Shown here piece after piece: positions 16,554 to 25,946 of a stretch of 64,000 bases of DNA. The stretch spans positions 1-64,000 of the forward strand of contig NZ_JAJISB010000029.1 of NCBI RefSeq assembly GCF_021245735.1, written 5' to 3'. The stretch is from Brevibacillus daliensis (GTDB lineage: Bacteria; Bacillota; Bacilli; Brevibacillales; Brevibacillaceae). The position numbers were made by a program, and so were the translations under genes. The notes under the pieces are model-generated. The model did no database searches and had not been told where the DNA came from. It saw nothing but the letters and a program-made list of their open reading frames with translations. The first letter of the stretch is position 1; each line of letters opens with the position of its first letter.

Positions 16554-17525
16554 GTGAATCGTGTACTCATGAAAGTAAGAAATGTGAAAACATATTTTCC
16601 AGTTGAAAAAGGGATGTTTCGAAAAAAATCTGCGATGGTTCATGCTGTTGATGATATCAGCTTTGATATCTATGAAGGCGAAACGCTTGCTATCGTTGGA
16701 GAATCTGGTTGTGGTAAAAGTACCCTTGGCAGAACGCTTCTCCGCTTGCTAGACGCAACAGAAGGAGAAGCCTATTTTGAAGACCAGAATATATTCGAGC
16801 TAACAAGTAAAGAACTGCGCCAATTGAGAAAACAAATGCAAATCATTTTTCAAGATCCCTTCGCTTCTCTTAATCCACGGATGAAAGTAACTGATATCAT
16901 TGGAGAACCCTTGGTAACTCATGAGTCAATGAACAAAAAAGAAAAGGATGAAAGAGTTGCAGAATTAATGGAAGTGGTCGGTTTAAGAAAAACATATGGC
17001 AATAGGTACCCTCATATGTTCAGTGGAGGACAAAGACAACGAATAGGCATTGCTAGGGCTCTTGCCTTAAATCCCAAATTCGTCGTTTGCGATGAACCTG
17101 TGTCAGCTTTGGACGTATCAATTCAATCTCAGATAATTAATCTATTACAGAAGCTTCAGGAGCAAAAACAATTAACCTATCTATTTATCTCGCATGATCT
17201 GAATGTTGTACGCTATTTTTCAGATCGTATCGGTGTCATGTTTGTCGGGAAAATCATGGAGCTAGGTCCAACAAATGAAGTATATGATCATCCATTGCAT
17301 CCCTATACAAAGTTTTTGGTTGCAGCAGCACCTGTCCCTGATCCTCATGAAAGAAGTAAGGAAAAGCTCATATTGGAAGGGGAGATTCCAAGTCCGATAA
17401 ATCCGCCTTCTGGATGTAGATTCCATACCAGATGTCCATATGTTCAAGATAGATGTAAAAGTCAGGAGCCAGAACTTAAGCAGATAGAAGGCAGAATGGT
17501 TGCCTGTCATTATCCGCTAGTATAA
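16554..17525 (+). CDS. Peptide ABC transporter ATPase (DppF/OppF type)
   Basis: A protein of 323 residues from GTG 16554, chosen because AGGGGGTGA lies six bases upstream; an ATG at 16521 would overlap the previous gene without such a site. Walker A GESGCGKST, signature FSGGQRQR and Walker B FVVCDEPVSALDVS are present, then the family C-terminal extension GCRFHTRCPYVQDRC with paired cysteines. It is the last gene of the operon and pairs with the previous ATPase as a heterodimer. Confidence 0.92.
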   Translation: MNRVLMKVRNVKTYFPVEKGMFRKKSAMVHAVDDISFDIYEGETLAIVGESGCGKSTLGRTLLRLLDATEGEAYFEDQNIFELTSKELRQLRKQMQIIFQDPFASLNPRMKVTDIIGEPLVTHESMNKKEKDERVAELMEVVGLRKTYGNRYPHMFSGGQRQRIGIARALALNPKFVVCDEPVSALDVSIQSQIINLLQKLQEQKQLTYLFISHDLNVVRYFSDRIGVMFVGKIMELGPTNEVYDHPLHPYTKFLVAAAPVPDPHERSKEKLILEGEIPSPINPPSGCRFHTRCPYVQDRCKSQEPELKQIEGRMVACHYPLV

Positions 17526-17677
17526 GAATTTTGTGTAATAAATAAGATTAAATATGAAACAATGGAAAATTTTAAAAGGATACCATCTCTTTAATAATCA
17601 GCAAATGATATAATGCAAGTACGAGAGAAGAATGCGGTTATTTCTGTTCTTCAACATAGATTGTAGGTGGATTCATC

Positions 17678-18625
17678 TTGACAAAAAACAAGCCGATTTA
17701 CGTTGAGAGTACGATACGTACAGATATCGAAACATTGTGGAAATACACACAAACCCCTGAACTGCACGAGCAGTGGGATTTGCGTTTTACGAAAATTTCA
17801 TATCTTCCGAAAAAGACTGAAGCTGAACCTCAACGTTTTCTCTATCAAACGAATATCGGTTTTGGCTTATCAATTTCGGGTGAAGGGAAAAGTGTCGGCA
17901 CTACCGAGAGAGACGAGACGAAGACTTCAGTCCTGAAATTCTGGTCTGACAACGCCATTTCACTAATTCGCGAGGGTTCGGGATTCTGGAGATACGTACC
18001 TAGTGAAGATGGGATACGTTTTTTTACACGATATGATTATCAAACAAGGTTTGGAACAATGGGCAGATGGCTGGATCGTATGTTGTTTCGACCTATGATG
18101 GGCTGGGCAACGGCATGGAGTTTTGACGCCTTGCGTCTGTGGATAGAGAAAGGAATTCATCCAAAATTATCTTTTTTGCGAGCGCTAACGGAGTTGATTT
18201 GTTGGAGCATTCTTGCTTTCATTAGGATGTATCAAGGGTTGTTTCCAAAACTACTCTACCCTCAGACCCGGGAATTACAATTATTACAAGCGACTCAACT
18301 ATTCCAAGGTTATGAACAACTGGTACTGTTTTTTGTTGGTGCTGGAGAAATCGGATTTGGGCTACTCTTCTTTTTAGTAGGAAGAGGACGTCGAAAAGCA
18401 CTATACCTAGGGAATCTGTTTTTGCTTGTTTTTCTTGGACTCGGGGCGTTAAGTCAACCCAACGTGTTTGTCGAGCCGTTTAATCCGGTTACATTAAATA
18501 TCTGCATGATGGCATTATCCGTGATCGGAATTCTCAACCTGACGAATCTGCCCAATGCGTATGCCTGCTTGCGAAAACCTACGACCGACAAGTTAGGAAC
18601 GCAAGTAAATAGCAATTTTAATTAA
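17678..18625 (+). CDS. SRPBCC-domain protein fused to a DoxX-like membrane domain
   Basis: A protein of 315 residues. The first about 150 residues form a START/SRPBCC-like lipid-binding domain (IYVESTIRTDIETLWKYTQTPELHEQWDLRF is the usual opening). The rest has about four hydrophobic helices of a DoxX-like type (FVGAGEIGFGLLFFLVGRG, LGNLFLLVFLGLGALSQP). The start is TTG 17678 behind AGGTGG. Eighteen bases separate it from a DUF4166 gene; the two occur together in Bacillales. Function unknown, plausibly lipid handling at the membrane. Confidence 0.75.
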   Translation: MTKNKPIYVESTIRTDIETLWKYTQTPELHEQWDLRFTKISYLPKKTEAEPQRFLYQTNIGFGLSISGEGKSVGTTERDETKTSVLKFWSDNAISLIREGSGFWRYVPSEDGIRFFTRYDYQTRFGTMGRWLDRMLFRPMMGWATAWSFDALRLWIEKGIHPKLSFLRALTELICWSILAFIRMYQGLFPKLLYPQTRELQLLQATQLFQGYEQLVLFFVGAGEIGFGLLFFLVGRGRRKALYLGNLFLLVFLGLGALSQPNVFVEPFNPVTLNICMMALSVIGILNLTNLPNAYACLRKPTTDKLGTQVNSNFN

Positions 18626-18643
18626 AAGGAGATGTAAGTAAAA

Positions 18644-19324
18644 TTGTGCTCTATTTACCAGAGATTACTTGGAGCAGACTTCGAAAAGCTTCATCCGAAG
18701 ATTCAGGAACGATTCGGGTTTTCCAGCATAGATAAGCGAGCGTCGATTGGTCGCGGAATCATGGAGAAAGTGTGGTACGGGAAAGCTTTTACACTTCCTT
18801 TTCTCTATATTGGGACCTGGAGGAACATCATGTTTCCCGAGCAAGGGCAAAACGTACCATTTACTATCGAAAATTATGCATATGTAGACAGCTTCGGCCG
18901 TGAGACGGTTACGTGGGTACGAAAATACGAGTTTTCTAATCGTCTGCGCCGCTTTGATGCAACAATGATTTACAGTGAGAAAAGGCAAAAAATCATCGAT
19001 TACCTTGGAACCCACCAGCATCTTGCTGTGGAAATAGAGATGTCTGTAGTGGAAAATGGGGGAATGCATTTACGATCGGGAAATCAGTACTTTTACGAGG
19101 GATGGTTCGGTTTCAAGTTCCCAATGCTGTTTTCCGGTTACGCAGATGTATATGAATGGTACGACAAACAAAGAGAAAAGTATCGGATCGATGTCAAGAT
19201 CTCAAATCCAATTTTTGGAGACCTATTTGGCTATTCGGGAGCATTTGATGTTGAATATCTACATGTAGAGCTAGAACATATACCAGAAGATGTGAAACCG
19301 GTGCGTGAAGAAAGAAGGGAATGA
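18644..19324 (+). CDS. DUF4166 domain protein
   Basis: A protein of 226 residues beginning MCSIYQRLLGADFEKLHPKI and containing RGIMEKVWYGKAFTLPFLYIG, the conserved opening of DUF4166. A pattern of aromatic and charged beta-strand-like segments fills the rest. The start is TTG 18644, with AAAGGAGATG 8-17 bases upstream. It is probably co-transcribed with the preceding SRPBCC/DoxX gene. Biochemical function unknown; some relatives are fused to or sit next to SDR or lipid-binding proteins. Confidence 0.8.
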   Translation: MCSIYQRLLGADFEKLHPKIQERFGFSSIDKRASIGRGIMEKVWYGKAFTLPFLYIGTWRNIMFPEQGQNVPFTIENYAYVDSFGRETVTWVRKYEFSNRLRRFDATMIYSEKRQKIIDYLGTHQHLAVEIEMSVVENGGMHLRSGNQYFYEGWFGFKFPMLFSGYADVYEWYDKQREKYRIDVKISNPIFGDLFGYSGAFDVEYLHVELEHIPEDVKPVREERRE

Positions 19325-19802
19325 GGGCTGCATAATTATTTCAAGTTAAATAACAAAGGATGATACAGAATACAAAAGAGAATCGATGCAAGATTTAGCT
19401 AAACTTATATTATTAGATGTACAGTGACACAAAATTGCATACCAAAATGGTAATAGAATATCCCGTACATATGAGGTTTTTCTTAAAAAAGGTAACAAGT
19501 TTGTAGCACACTAAAATATTTGAATCCACACGGACATATGTTGCCCAAACTCCATAAACAATTCACATAGGGTAGAAGGGTAGTGTTATATAACTACCCT
19601 TATTTCTTTTTGATTATTTATTACAATACTTCTTGTATTCCATTCTTCTTCATGATTGATTTCTCGAACGGTGTATCTCCTCATATGCATATAGAAAAGA
19701 AACAAAAGCATAGGATATGGCACTGTGACACATTTTTCACACGTAAGAATAATGTATGGTTGAGGATCAGTCATTATAATGCTAATATAGCAATATGGCT
19801 AT
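19325..19802. other. Gene-free region upstream of the arsenic operon
   Basis: About 480 AT-rich bases. Short open frames near 19583-19810 on both strands look like chance. A terminator lies at 19576-19612. TATGGCTATATGATTAAT just before the arsR start could contain an ArsR-type imperfect dyad (ATATAGCAATATGGCTATAT), but symmetry is weak. Confidence 0.35.
19576..19612 (+). terminator. Rho-independent terminator
   Basis: Stem AAGGGTAGT (19576-19584) / ACTACCCTT (19593-19601), eight-base loop, then ATTTCTTTTT. It separates the DUF4166 transcript from the arsenic operon. Confidence 0.8.
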
Positions 19803-19829
19803 ATGATTAATAAAGGATGTGTTTTTGGA

Positions 19830-20153
19830 ATGGATTTAATCCAATTATCTGCTGCTTTTAAAGCATTAGGTGATCCTACACGGCTTAAAATCATTGCTTT
19901 GTTAAATCAAAGAGACTGCTGTGTGTGTGAATTAGTCCCGATTTTTGGTATCTCGCAACCATCCATATCGCGACATATGAGTCGCCTCAAGACAGAAAAC
20001 CTGATTAAAGAGACTCGAAAAGGGCAGTGGGTTATTTACTCACTAAACCGTATTACCCTGGAACAAATCGGAATATCATTATCTCAGTTACCAGATTGTA
20101 CGCTAGACTTCGAAAAGCTAAAAGAAGCAAATCTTCAAATTACCTGTGAGTAA
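19830..20153 (+). CDS. arsR: ArsR-family arsenic repressor
   Basis: A winged-helix repressor of 107 residues from ATG 19830; an in-frame ATG at 19803 would add nine residues but lacks a ribosome site, while AAAGGA lies 12 bases before 19830. Features: FKALGDPTRLKIIALL (helix 1-2), the metal-sensing motif DCCVCELV near residues 28-35 with three cysteines, and the recognition helix SQPSISRHMSRL. It should leave DNA when As(III) or Sb(III) binds the cysteines. It leads an arsR-acr3-arsC operon. Confidence 0.9.
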   Translation: MDLIQLSAAFKALGDPTRLKIIALLNQRDCCVCELVPIFGISQPSISRHMSRLKTENLIKETRKGQWVIYSLNRITLEQIGISLSQLPDCTLDFEKLKEANLQITCE

Positions 20154-20189
20154 TATTATCAGACAAAGATTATGTAAGGAGGTGCCCTA

Positions 20190-21245
20190 ATGAGCAATCA
20201 AGGTAAAAAGCGCCTTTCATTTTTAGATCGATACTTAACCCTGTGGATCTTTTTAGCGATGGGGATTGGGATTGGATTGGGCTTTATCTATCCGCAGTTT
20301 GTTTCTGGACTAAATAGCCTACAAATTGGTACGACATCGATTCCATTAGCCATCGGTCTTATCTTAATGATGTATCCACCACTTGCAAAAGTGCGGTACG
20401 AAGAGATGGGGCGGGTATTTAAAGATACAAAGGTCTTAATGCTTTCGCTGGTCCAAAACTGGATTATTGGTCCTATTTTAATGTTTGGATTAGCAGTCAT
20501 TTTTTTATACGATAAACCCGAATATATGGTCGGTCTCATCATGATTGGACTTGCCCGTTGTATTGCCATGGTAATCGTGTGGAACGATCTAGCAAAGGGT
20601 GATACGGAGTATGCTGCAGGGCTTGTCGCTTTTAACTCCGTTTTTCAAATGCTCTTTTTCTCGGTATACGCATATGTGTTCGTAACGGTTATTCCAGAAT
20701 GGCTAGGCTTAGAAGGTGCTGTTGTAAGCATCACCATGCTAGAAGTAGCGAAATCGGTTCTCATATATTTAGGGATTCCATTTTTTGCAGGGATGCTAAC
20801 TCGTTTTACTTTGGTTAAGATGAAAGGCCGCCAATGGTATGAAAAAGTATTCATTCCTAAAATCAGCCCGATTACATTAATCGCATTACTTTTCACGATT
20901 ATTGTGATGTTCTCTTTAAAAGGAGGTACCATTGTTAGTCTACCGTTAGATGTCATTCGTATAGCTATTCCGTTATTAATCTACTTTGTGGTCATGTTCT
21001 TTGTTTCATTCTTTATGGGTAGAAAACTAGGAACTAGCTATCCAGTTACAACAACGCTTGCGTTTACGGCAGGAAGCAATAACTTTGAACTTGCCATCGC
21101 AGTAGCTGTAGGTGTATTTGGTATCCATTCTGGAGCAGCATTTGCAGCTGTCATTGGTCCATTGGTGGAAGTACCAGTTATGATTGCTCTTGTTAATGTA
21201 GCATTATGGTTTAAAAAGAAATATTTTTCTGATCGACTTTCATAA
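20190..21245 (+). CDS. acr3: Arsenite efflux transporter Acr3
   Basis: A membrane protein of 351 residues with about ten hydrophobic segments, opening [24 protein letters not shown] as in Acr3 permeases of the bile/arsenite/riboflavin superfamily. The conserved cysteine of the fourth helix is present in [19 protein letters not shown] near residues 123-140, and the conserved glutamate in [13 protein letters not shown] near 328. It exports As(OH)3 driven by the proton gradient. AAGGAGGTG precedes ATG 20190. Middle gene of the operon; 16 bases before arsC. Confidence 0.94.
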   Translation: MSNQGKKRLSFLDRYLTLWIFLAMGIGIGLGFIYPQFVSGLNSLQIGTTSIPLAIGLILMMYPPLAKVRYEEMGRVFKDTKVLMLSLVQNWIIGPILMFGLAVIFLYDKPEYMVGLIMIGLARCIAMVIVWNDLAKGDTEYAAGLVAFNSVFQMLFFSVYAYVFVTVIPEWLGLEGAVVSITMLEVAKSVLIYLGIPFFAGMLTRFTLVKMKGRQWYEKVFIPKISPITLIALLFTIIVMFSLKGGTIVSLPLDVIRIAIPLLIYFVVMFFVSFFMGRKLGTSYPVTTTLAFTAGSNNFELAIAVAVGVFGIHSGAAFAAVIGPLVEVPVMIALVNVALWFKKKYFSDRLS

Positions 21246-21261
21246 AAGGACGGTCCTTGCC

Positions 21262-21678
21262 ATGAAAAAAACAATTTACTTCTTATGTACAGGTAACTCT
21301 TGTCGCAGCCAAATGGCAGAAGGATGGGCTAAAAAATACCTAGGGGACTCTTGGGATGTATACTCTGCAGGTATTGAAGCTCATGGAGTGAATCCAAATG
21401 CAATTAAAGCAATGAATGAAGTGGGAATCGATATATCGAATCAAACTTCCGATATCATCGATCCAACCATCTTGGAAAAAGCAGATCTTGTAGTCACATT
21501 ATGTGGCCATGCGAACGATGTATGCCCTGCAACACCTGGTAAAAACGATCGAGTTCATTGGGGATTTGACGATCCGGCTAAGGCTGAAGGTTCTGAAGAT
21601 GAAAAATGGGCATTCTTCCAGCGTGTCCGTGATGAGATAGGAGCTCGAATTAAAACATTTGCAGATTCAAGGGAGTAG
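21262..21678 (+). CDS. arsC: Thioredoxin-dependent arsenate reductase
   Basis: A protein of 138 residues with the low-molecular-weight phosphatase fold. The catalytic P-loop CTGNSCR contains Cys9, and the redox relay cysteines Cys81 and Cys88 lie in [10 protein letters not shown], matching the Cys10/82/89 triad of the Bacillus/Staphylococcus enzyme. It reduces As(V) to As(III) using thioredoxin so that Acr3 can export it. It is the third and last gene of the ars operon, ending before the terminator at 21763. Confidence 0.95.
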   Translation: MKKTIYFLCTGNSCRSQMAEGWAKKYLGDSWDVYSAGIEAHGVNPNAIKAMNEVGIDISNQTSDIIDPTILEKADLVVTLCGHANDVCPATPGKNDRVHWGFDDPAKAEGSEDEKWAFFQRVRDEIGARIKTFADSRE

Positions 21679-21762
21679 AAATCACTAAAATCTGATGTGA
21701 TTGATCCGCAAAATCCTGAATCGAATATTTCCTAACGGAAGGAAAGTATTTCACACTTTGAG

Positions 21763-21785
21763 CCGACCCTTGTGGTCGGTTTTTA
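21763..21785 (+). terminator. Rho-independent terminator of ars operon
   Basis: Stem CCGACC (21763-21768) / GGTCGG (21774-21779), loop CTTGT, then TTTTT. The following efflux gene starts 28 bases later with its own ribosome site. Confidence 0.8.
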
Positions 21786-21812
21786 CACTGGAGCAAGAAG
21801 GAGTAACTGGTT

Positions 21813-23156
21813 ATGAAAGGCACAACCGATTTAACGCAAGGTCCTATTATGCCAACTCTGATGAAATTGACGCTTCCCATCATTGCCACCAATTTCATTT
21901 CAACCACCTATGGGCTTGTCGATATGATTTGGGTTGGCCGGCTAGGGAGTGGTCCTGTTGCCGCGATTGGGACGGCAAGCTTCTTCATCAATTTAGCGAT
22001 TGCACTATCCACAATGATTACGATTGGAACGGGAATCAAGGTGTCCCATTGTATGGGGGCAGGTAAGGTAGACAAAGCTAAGATATATGTGAAGAACGGA
22101 TTTATCATGTCTGTATTACTGAGTCTTCTCTATGTGGTTTTTATCTTTTTGACTCAGAATCAGCTCATTGGTTTCTTTGAGCTTGGTAGTATCGAAATTG
22201 AACGGATGTCAAAACAGTATTTATTGATTTCAATCCTGGCGACCGTATTTTCAATCCTGAATACTCTATATGCAACTATATTGAACGCGATGGGGAACAG
22301 TAGGCAGCCTTTTCAACTTTTCTCGATTGGTCTTATTTTGAATATCATTCTCGATCCATTTCTGATTTTTGGAGTGGGCAGTTTCGAAGGTTGGGGTGTT
22401 GTAGGGGCTGCCATTGCCACATTAACAGCTAATATAGTCGTGACGACACTATTCATCATTCAAACAAGAAATTTGGAATTGATCTCCAAATCATCGGTCT
22501 GGGATAGCCGTCACATGAAAGAAGTCATTCGAATGGGGATTCCGATTACCATTCAACGGGTTACATTTACGTTGATTTCGATCATCATTGCTAAGATCAT
22601 TGTGCGATGGGGCGCCGATGCTATCGCGGTTCAAAAAGTAGGGATTCAAATTGAATCGATCTCCTATCTGACAATCGGGGGACTGCAAGGGGCAATCGCG
22701 GCTTTCTTTGGACAAAATTACGGAGCTCGTCGAATAGATCGTATACAACAGGGCTATCACAAAGCATTGGTGCTGACATCTGTGTTTGGCATTGTCATAT
22801 CACTCATCTTTATTCTATTTCCGAAGCTGCTTTTTTCTCTATTCCTATCGGATCAGGCAAGTTTAGCGCTCGGTACCGATTACATGCGGATTATTGGATT
22901 CTCCCAATTGTTCATGTGTATGGAGCTCATGACGGTAGGAGCATTTAACGGAATCGGCAAGACCCATGTTCCGCCTATCTTCAGTATTACATTTACGGCT
23001 TTACGAATACCACTGGCTTTGATTCTATCCGAACCTTTCGGCTTGAACGGCGTGTGGATGTCGATTGCGTTAAGTAGTGTGTTCAAGGGTGTAGTGTTGG
23101 TCTTCTGGTTTAGGAGATCTCTCGGCAAAATGAAGGTCCCGCAAACCGGGATTTAA
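21813..23156 (+). CDS. MATE-family multidrug efflux transporter
   Basis: A protein of 447 residues with about twelve hydrophobic helices in two similar halves. Family features: LTQGPIMPTLMKLTLPIIATNF at the N-terminus, FISTTYGLVDMIWVGRLGSGPVAAIG and, in the second half, GLQGAIAAFFGQNYGARRIDR. MATE proteins expel cationic drugs in exchange for Na+ or H+. The gene follows the arsenic terminator and precedes gshAB by 26 bases, so it may share a transcript with it. GAAGGAG is the ribosome site. Intact. Confidence 0.9.
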   Translation: MKGTTDLTQGPIMPTLMKLTLPIIATNFISTTYGLVDMIWVGRLGSGPVAAIGTASFFINLAIALSTMITIGTGIKVSHCMGAGKVDKAKIYVKNGFIMSVLLSLLYVVFIFLTQNQLIGFFELGSIEIERMSKQYLLISILATVFSILNTLYATILNAMGNSRQPFQLFSIGLILNIILDPFLIFGVGSFEGWGVVGAAIATLTANIVVTTLFIIQTRNLELISKSSVWDSRHMKEVIRMGIPITIQRVTFTLISIIIAKIIVRWGADAIAVQKVGIQIESISYLTIGGLQGAIAAFFGQNYGARRIDRIQQGYHKALVLTSVFGIVISLIFILFPKLLFSLFLSDQASLALGTDYMRIIGFSQLFMCMELMTVGAFNGIGKTHVPPIFSITFTALRIPLALILSEPFGLNGVWMSIALSSVFKGVVLVFWFRRSLGKMKVPQTGI

Positions 23157-23182
23157 AACAAGAAAAAAGGTAGGTCAAAAAA

Positions 23183-25516
23183 ATGAATTTGTTAAATCGA
23201 GAATTTATACAGCTAATAAGAGACAAATCGTTAAATAAAGACCTAGTTCGAGGACATTTTGGACTAGAGAAAGAAAATGTTCGGGTGGATAAAGAGGGAA
23301 AACTGGCATTGACCCCTCATCCAAAAGCTTTTGGCAGTAAAACGGAAAACCCTTATATTCAAACGGATTTCTCCGAGAGTCAAATTGAGATGATTACCCC
23401 AACCTTTGACTCACTTGATGAGGCATATTGTTTCATGGAAGCCTTGCAGGACATTGTATCCTTGGAATTGAACGAGCACGGAGAATACCTGTGGACGAGC
23501 AGTAATCCGCCCATGTTGCCCAAAGAAAAAGAGATTCCAATCGCTCAAATGAACGATCCTATTGCGGATGAATATCGGAGTGAATTGGCAGATAAGTACG
23601 GTCGTAAACGGCAACTACTAAGTGGAATTCATTATAACTTCTCGTTTGATGAGCACTTCTTAAGAAAGTTACATAAAGTTGAACGGCGTTCTGAGGATTT
23701 TAAAACGTTCAAAGATGCCATTTATTTTAGAGTTGCACGTAATCTGCTCAGATACCGTTGGTTGCTGATTTATTTAACAGGAGCAAGTCCAGTCTTTGAT
23801 AAGACCTATATCGAAAAGTGTGTAGCATTAGGACAATCCGAGGATGATAGAAGCTACTACTTCCCGAATATGAACTCACTTCGAAATAGCGTTTGCGGTT
23901 ATCGGAATGAGAAACCATTAATGGTTTCTTTTGATTCTACTCTGGATTATGTTCACGATCTTCATGAACTCATTCAAAGGAATGAACTACTGAGCGTGAA
24001 GGAATTCTACTCTCCTGTTCGCATGAAAACAGCGAAAGGTATTGATCCATTAAAAGAACTTGTGGAGGATGGTGTGGCTTATTTAGAGCTTCGCTTTATT
24101 GACTTAAACCCGCTTTATAAGATCGGGATGAGTATTGATACAATGCGGCTTATTCATCTGTTCCTGATCTTTATGCTACTTAAAAAGGATGAACCCTTCG
24201 GTATAGAAGATCAAAAGATGGCCGATCTAAATCATGATCAACTGATTATGGAAGGCATAAGAAGCCGTTTTCATGATGCTGTAGATCGTCCGATTACGAT
24301 GGAGGAAATGGCACTAGCTTGTATAGATGAGATGCAGGAGATGTTGCGTCTCTTGTTCCCTAACGTGGAAGAGTTCTTGCCTATCCTATATGGTGAGAAG
24401 CAAAAGATTTTGAATCCTGAATTGAGTTTTGCATCGAAGGTAAAGGCTGAGATTCATGAGTCATCCTATGTTACATACCATTTGGATAAAGCAAAGCAAT
24501 ATGCTGAACAGAGTATACGAAACGGATACGGCTTTGCAGGTTATGAGGATCTCGAATTATCGACTCAGTTGCTATTGAAGGCGGCGGTTAAACGCGGCAT
24601 TAAGTTTGATCTGTTGGATCGGGATGAGAATTTTGTACGGCTATCTCATAGGGATCACCAGGAATATGTGAAGCAAGCGACGAAAACATCCCTTGACTCC
24701 TATAGCACGGTGTTGATCATGGAAAATAAGATCGTGACGAAAGCTGTTCTTTCACAGTATGACATTCGTGTACCGTCAGGTGAGGCATTCCGAAGTCTGG
24801 ATGATGCGATGTCTACTTACGAAGCCTATCGTGGCAAACCCATTGTGATCAAGCCTAAGTCCACGAATTTCGGGTTAGGCATCACCATTTTTAACCGAGA
24901 CTTTTCAAGAGAAGATATGCATAAAGCGTTTGAACTTGCCTTTCAGCATGACCGGACGGTTCTTCTTGAAGAATTCATAACAGGTAAAGAGTACCGTTTC
25001 TTGGTAATGGGAGACGAGGTTGTAGGGATTTTGCATCGCGTCCCAGCGAATGTAATTGGTGATGGTATCCATACGATTGAGCAACTGGTTCATGAGAAGA
25101 ATAAAGACCCTCTTCGAGGACGAGGGTATAAGACACCTTTGGAGAAAATTCAAGTTGGCGAAGCAGAAGAAATGTTCTTGAAGAATCATTGCAAGGGATG
25201 GAGTGATATTCCACAAAAAGGGGAGGTCGTCTATCTGCGTGAAAACTCCAATATCAGTACGGGTGGAGACAGCATCGACTTCACTGACGACATACCTGAT
25301 AATTATAAACGTATCGCGATTCAATCTGCTATAGCTGCAGGCGCTACAATATGCGGTGTGGACATGATGATTGATGATATTCATGTCGATGCAATGGAGT
25401 CTAATTACTGCATCATAGAGATCAACTTCAATCCTGCCATTCATATTCACTGCTATCCCTACACGGGAAAGAATCGAAACGCGAATGAAAAAGTTTTGGA
25501 TTTGCTTTTTGGTTAG
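23183..25516 (+). CDS. gshF: Bifunctional glutathione synthase GshAB (GshF)
   Basis: A protein of 777 residues, the usual length for the Gram-positive fusion. The N-terminal about 450 residues are a gamma-glutamylcysteine ligase (GHFGLEKENVRV opening, then TDFSESQIEMITP and LSGIHYNFSF). The C-terminal part, from about residue 485, is an ATP-grasp glutathione synthetase domain of the D-Ala-D-Ala-ligase type (KPIVIKPKSTNFGLGITIF, then LLEEFITGKEYRFLVMGD and IIEINFNPAIHIHCYP). It joins glutamate, cysteine and glycine in two ATP-driven steps. Glutathione supports metal and oxidant resistance, which fits its place beside the arsenic operon. A strong terminator follows. Confidence 0.94.
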   Translation: MNLLNREFIQLIRDKSLNKDLVRGHFGLEKENVRVDKEGKLALTPHPKAFGSKTENPYIQTDFSESQIEMITPTFDSLDEAYCFMEALQDIVSLELNEHGEYLWTSSNPPMLPKEKEIPIAQMNDPIADEYRSELADKYGRKRQLLSGIHYNFSFDEHFLRKLHKVERRSEDFKTFKDAIYFRVARNLLRYRWLLIYLTGASPVFDKTYIEKCVALGQSEDDRSYYFPNMNSLRNSVCGYRNEKPLMVSFDSTLDYVHDLHELIQRNELLSVKEFYSPVRMKTAKGIDPLKELVEDGVAYLELRFIDLNPLYKIGMSIDTMRLIHLFLIFMLLKKDEPFGIEDQKMADLNHDQLIMEGIRSRFHDAVDRPITMEEMALACIDEMQEMLRLLFPNVEEFLPILYGEKQKILNPELSFASKVKAEIHESSYVTYHLDKAKQYAEQSIRNGYGFAGYEDLELSTQLLLKAAVKRGIKFDLLDRDENFVRLSHRDHQEYVKQATKTSLDSYSTVLIMENKIVTKAVLSQYDIRVPSGEAFRSLDDAMSTYEAYRGKPIVIKPKSTNFGLGITIFNRDFSREDMHKAFELAFQHDRTVLLEEFITGKEYRFLVMGDEVVGILHRVPANVIGDGIHTIEQLVHEKNKDPLRGRGYKTPLEKIQVGEAEEMFLKNHCKGWSDIPQKGEVVYLRENSNISTGGDSIDFTDDIPDNYKRIAIQSAIAAGATICGVDMMIDDIHVDAMESNYCIIEINFNPAIHIHCYPYTGKNRNANEKVLDLLFG

Positions 25517-25520
25517 TTCT

Positions 25521-25560
25521 AAAAAAGTCGTTTCCTATAGGTTTAGGAATCGACTTTTTT
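25521..25560 (+). terminator. Rho-independent terminator of gshF
   Basis: AAAAAAGTCG (25521-25530) pairs with CGACTTTTTT (25551-25560), extended by TTCCT/AGGAA inside with one mismatch; the T-run is part of the right arm. The symmetry allows it to work from both directions. Confidence 0.85.
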
Positions 25561-25946
25561 ATGTGTGTCCGGCATGGACGTTATCTATAAGATTCAAGTC
25601 CCGAATGGTGAAGGCGGTAGTAGCTACGAGCATGCATCTCATTTATCGGATTTGAAAAATATGTTGATCTATGTGAATCTTATACTAGCCCTCGACCTCT
25701 TACATCTTTTTTATACACGGGTCCACAAAGGCGGTTACTTCAGACAATGAGTAGTAAGATTCAATAGCCCTTTGTCTTTCCAACAAGGAGAGATAAGGGT
25801 ATTATTTATGTTTCGGGTCATTTTGTTGCCGGATATGACCGATAAGTTTTTACATGATAGAACGATAAACTCGAAAATTATACCAGCTATTCACTTATGA
25901 TTGCATATACCAAAAAGAGATTTTGAAGATTAGAGGAGAGATTATT
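25561..25946. other. Intergenic region, no clear gene
   Basis: About 385 bases. A 61-codon frame from GTG 25568 has no ribosome site and no recognisable motif. AAGGAGAG near 25785 is followed by no usable start in a long frame. The end of the stretch holds the AGAGGAGAG ribosome site of the carboxypeptidase gene. Confidence 0.3.

Noticed and set aside
25568-25750. Small gene after gshF
   Set aside because: It follows a terminator, lacks a ribosome site and has no protein-like motif.
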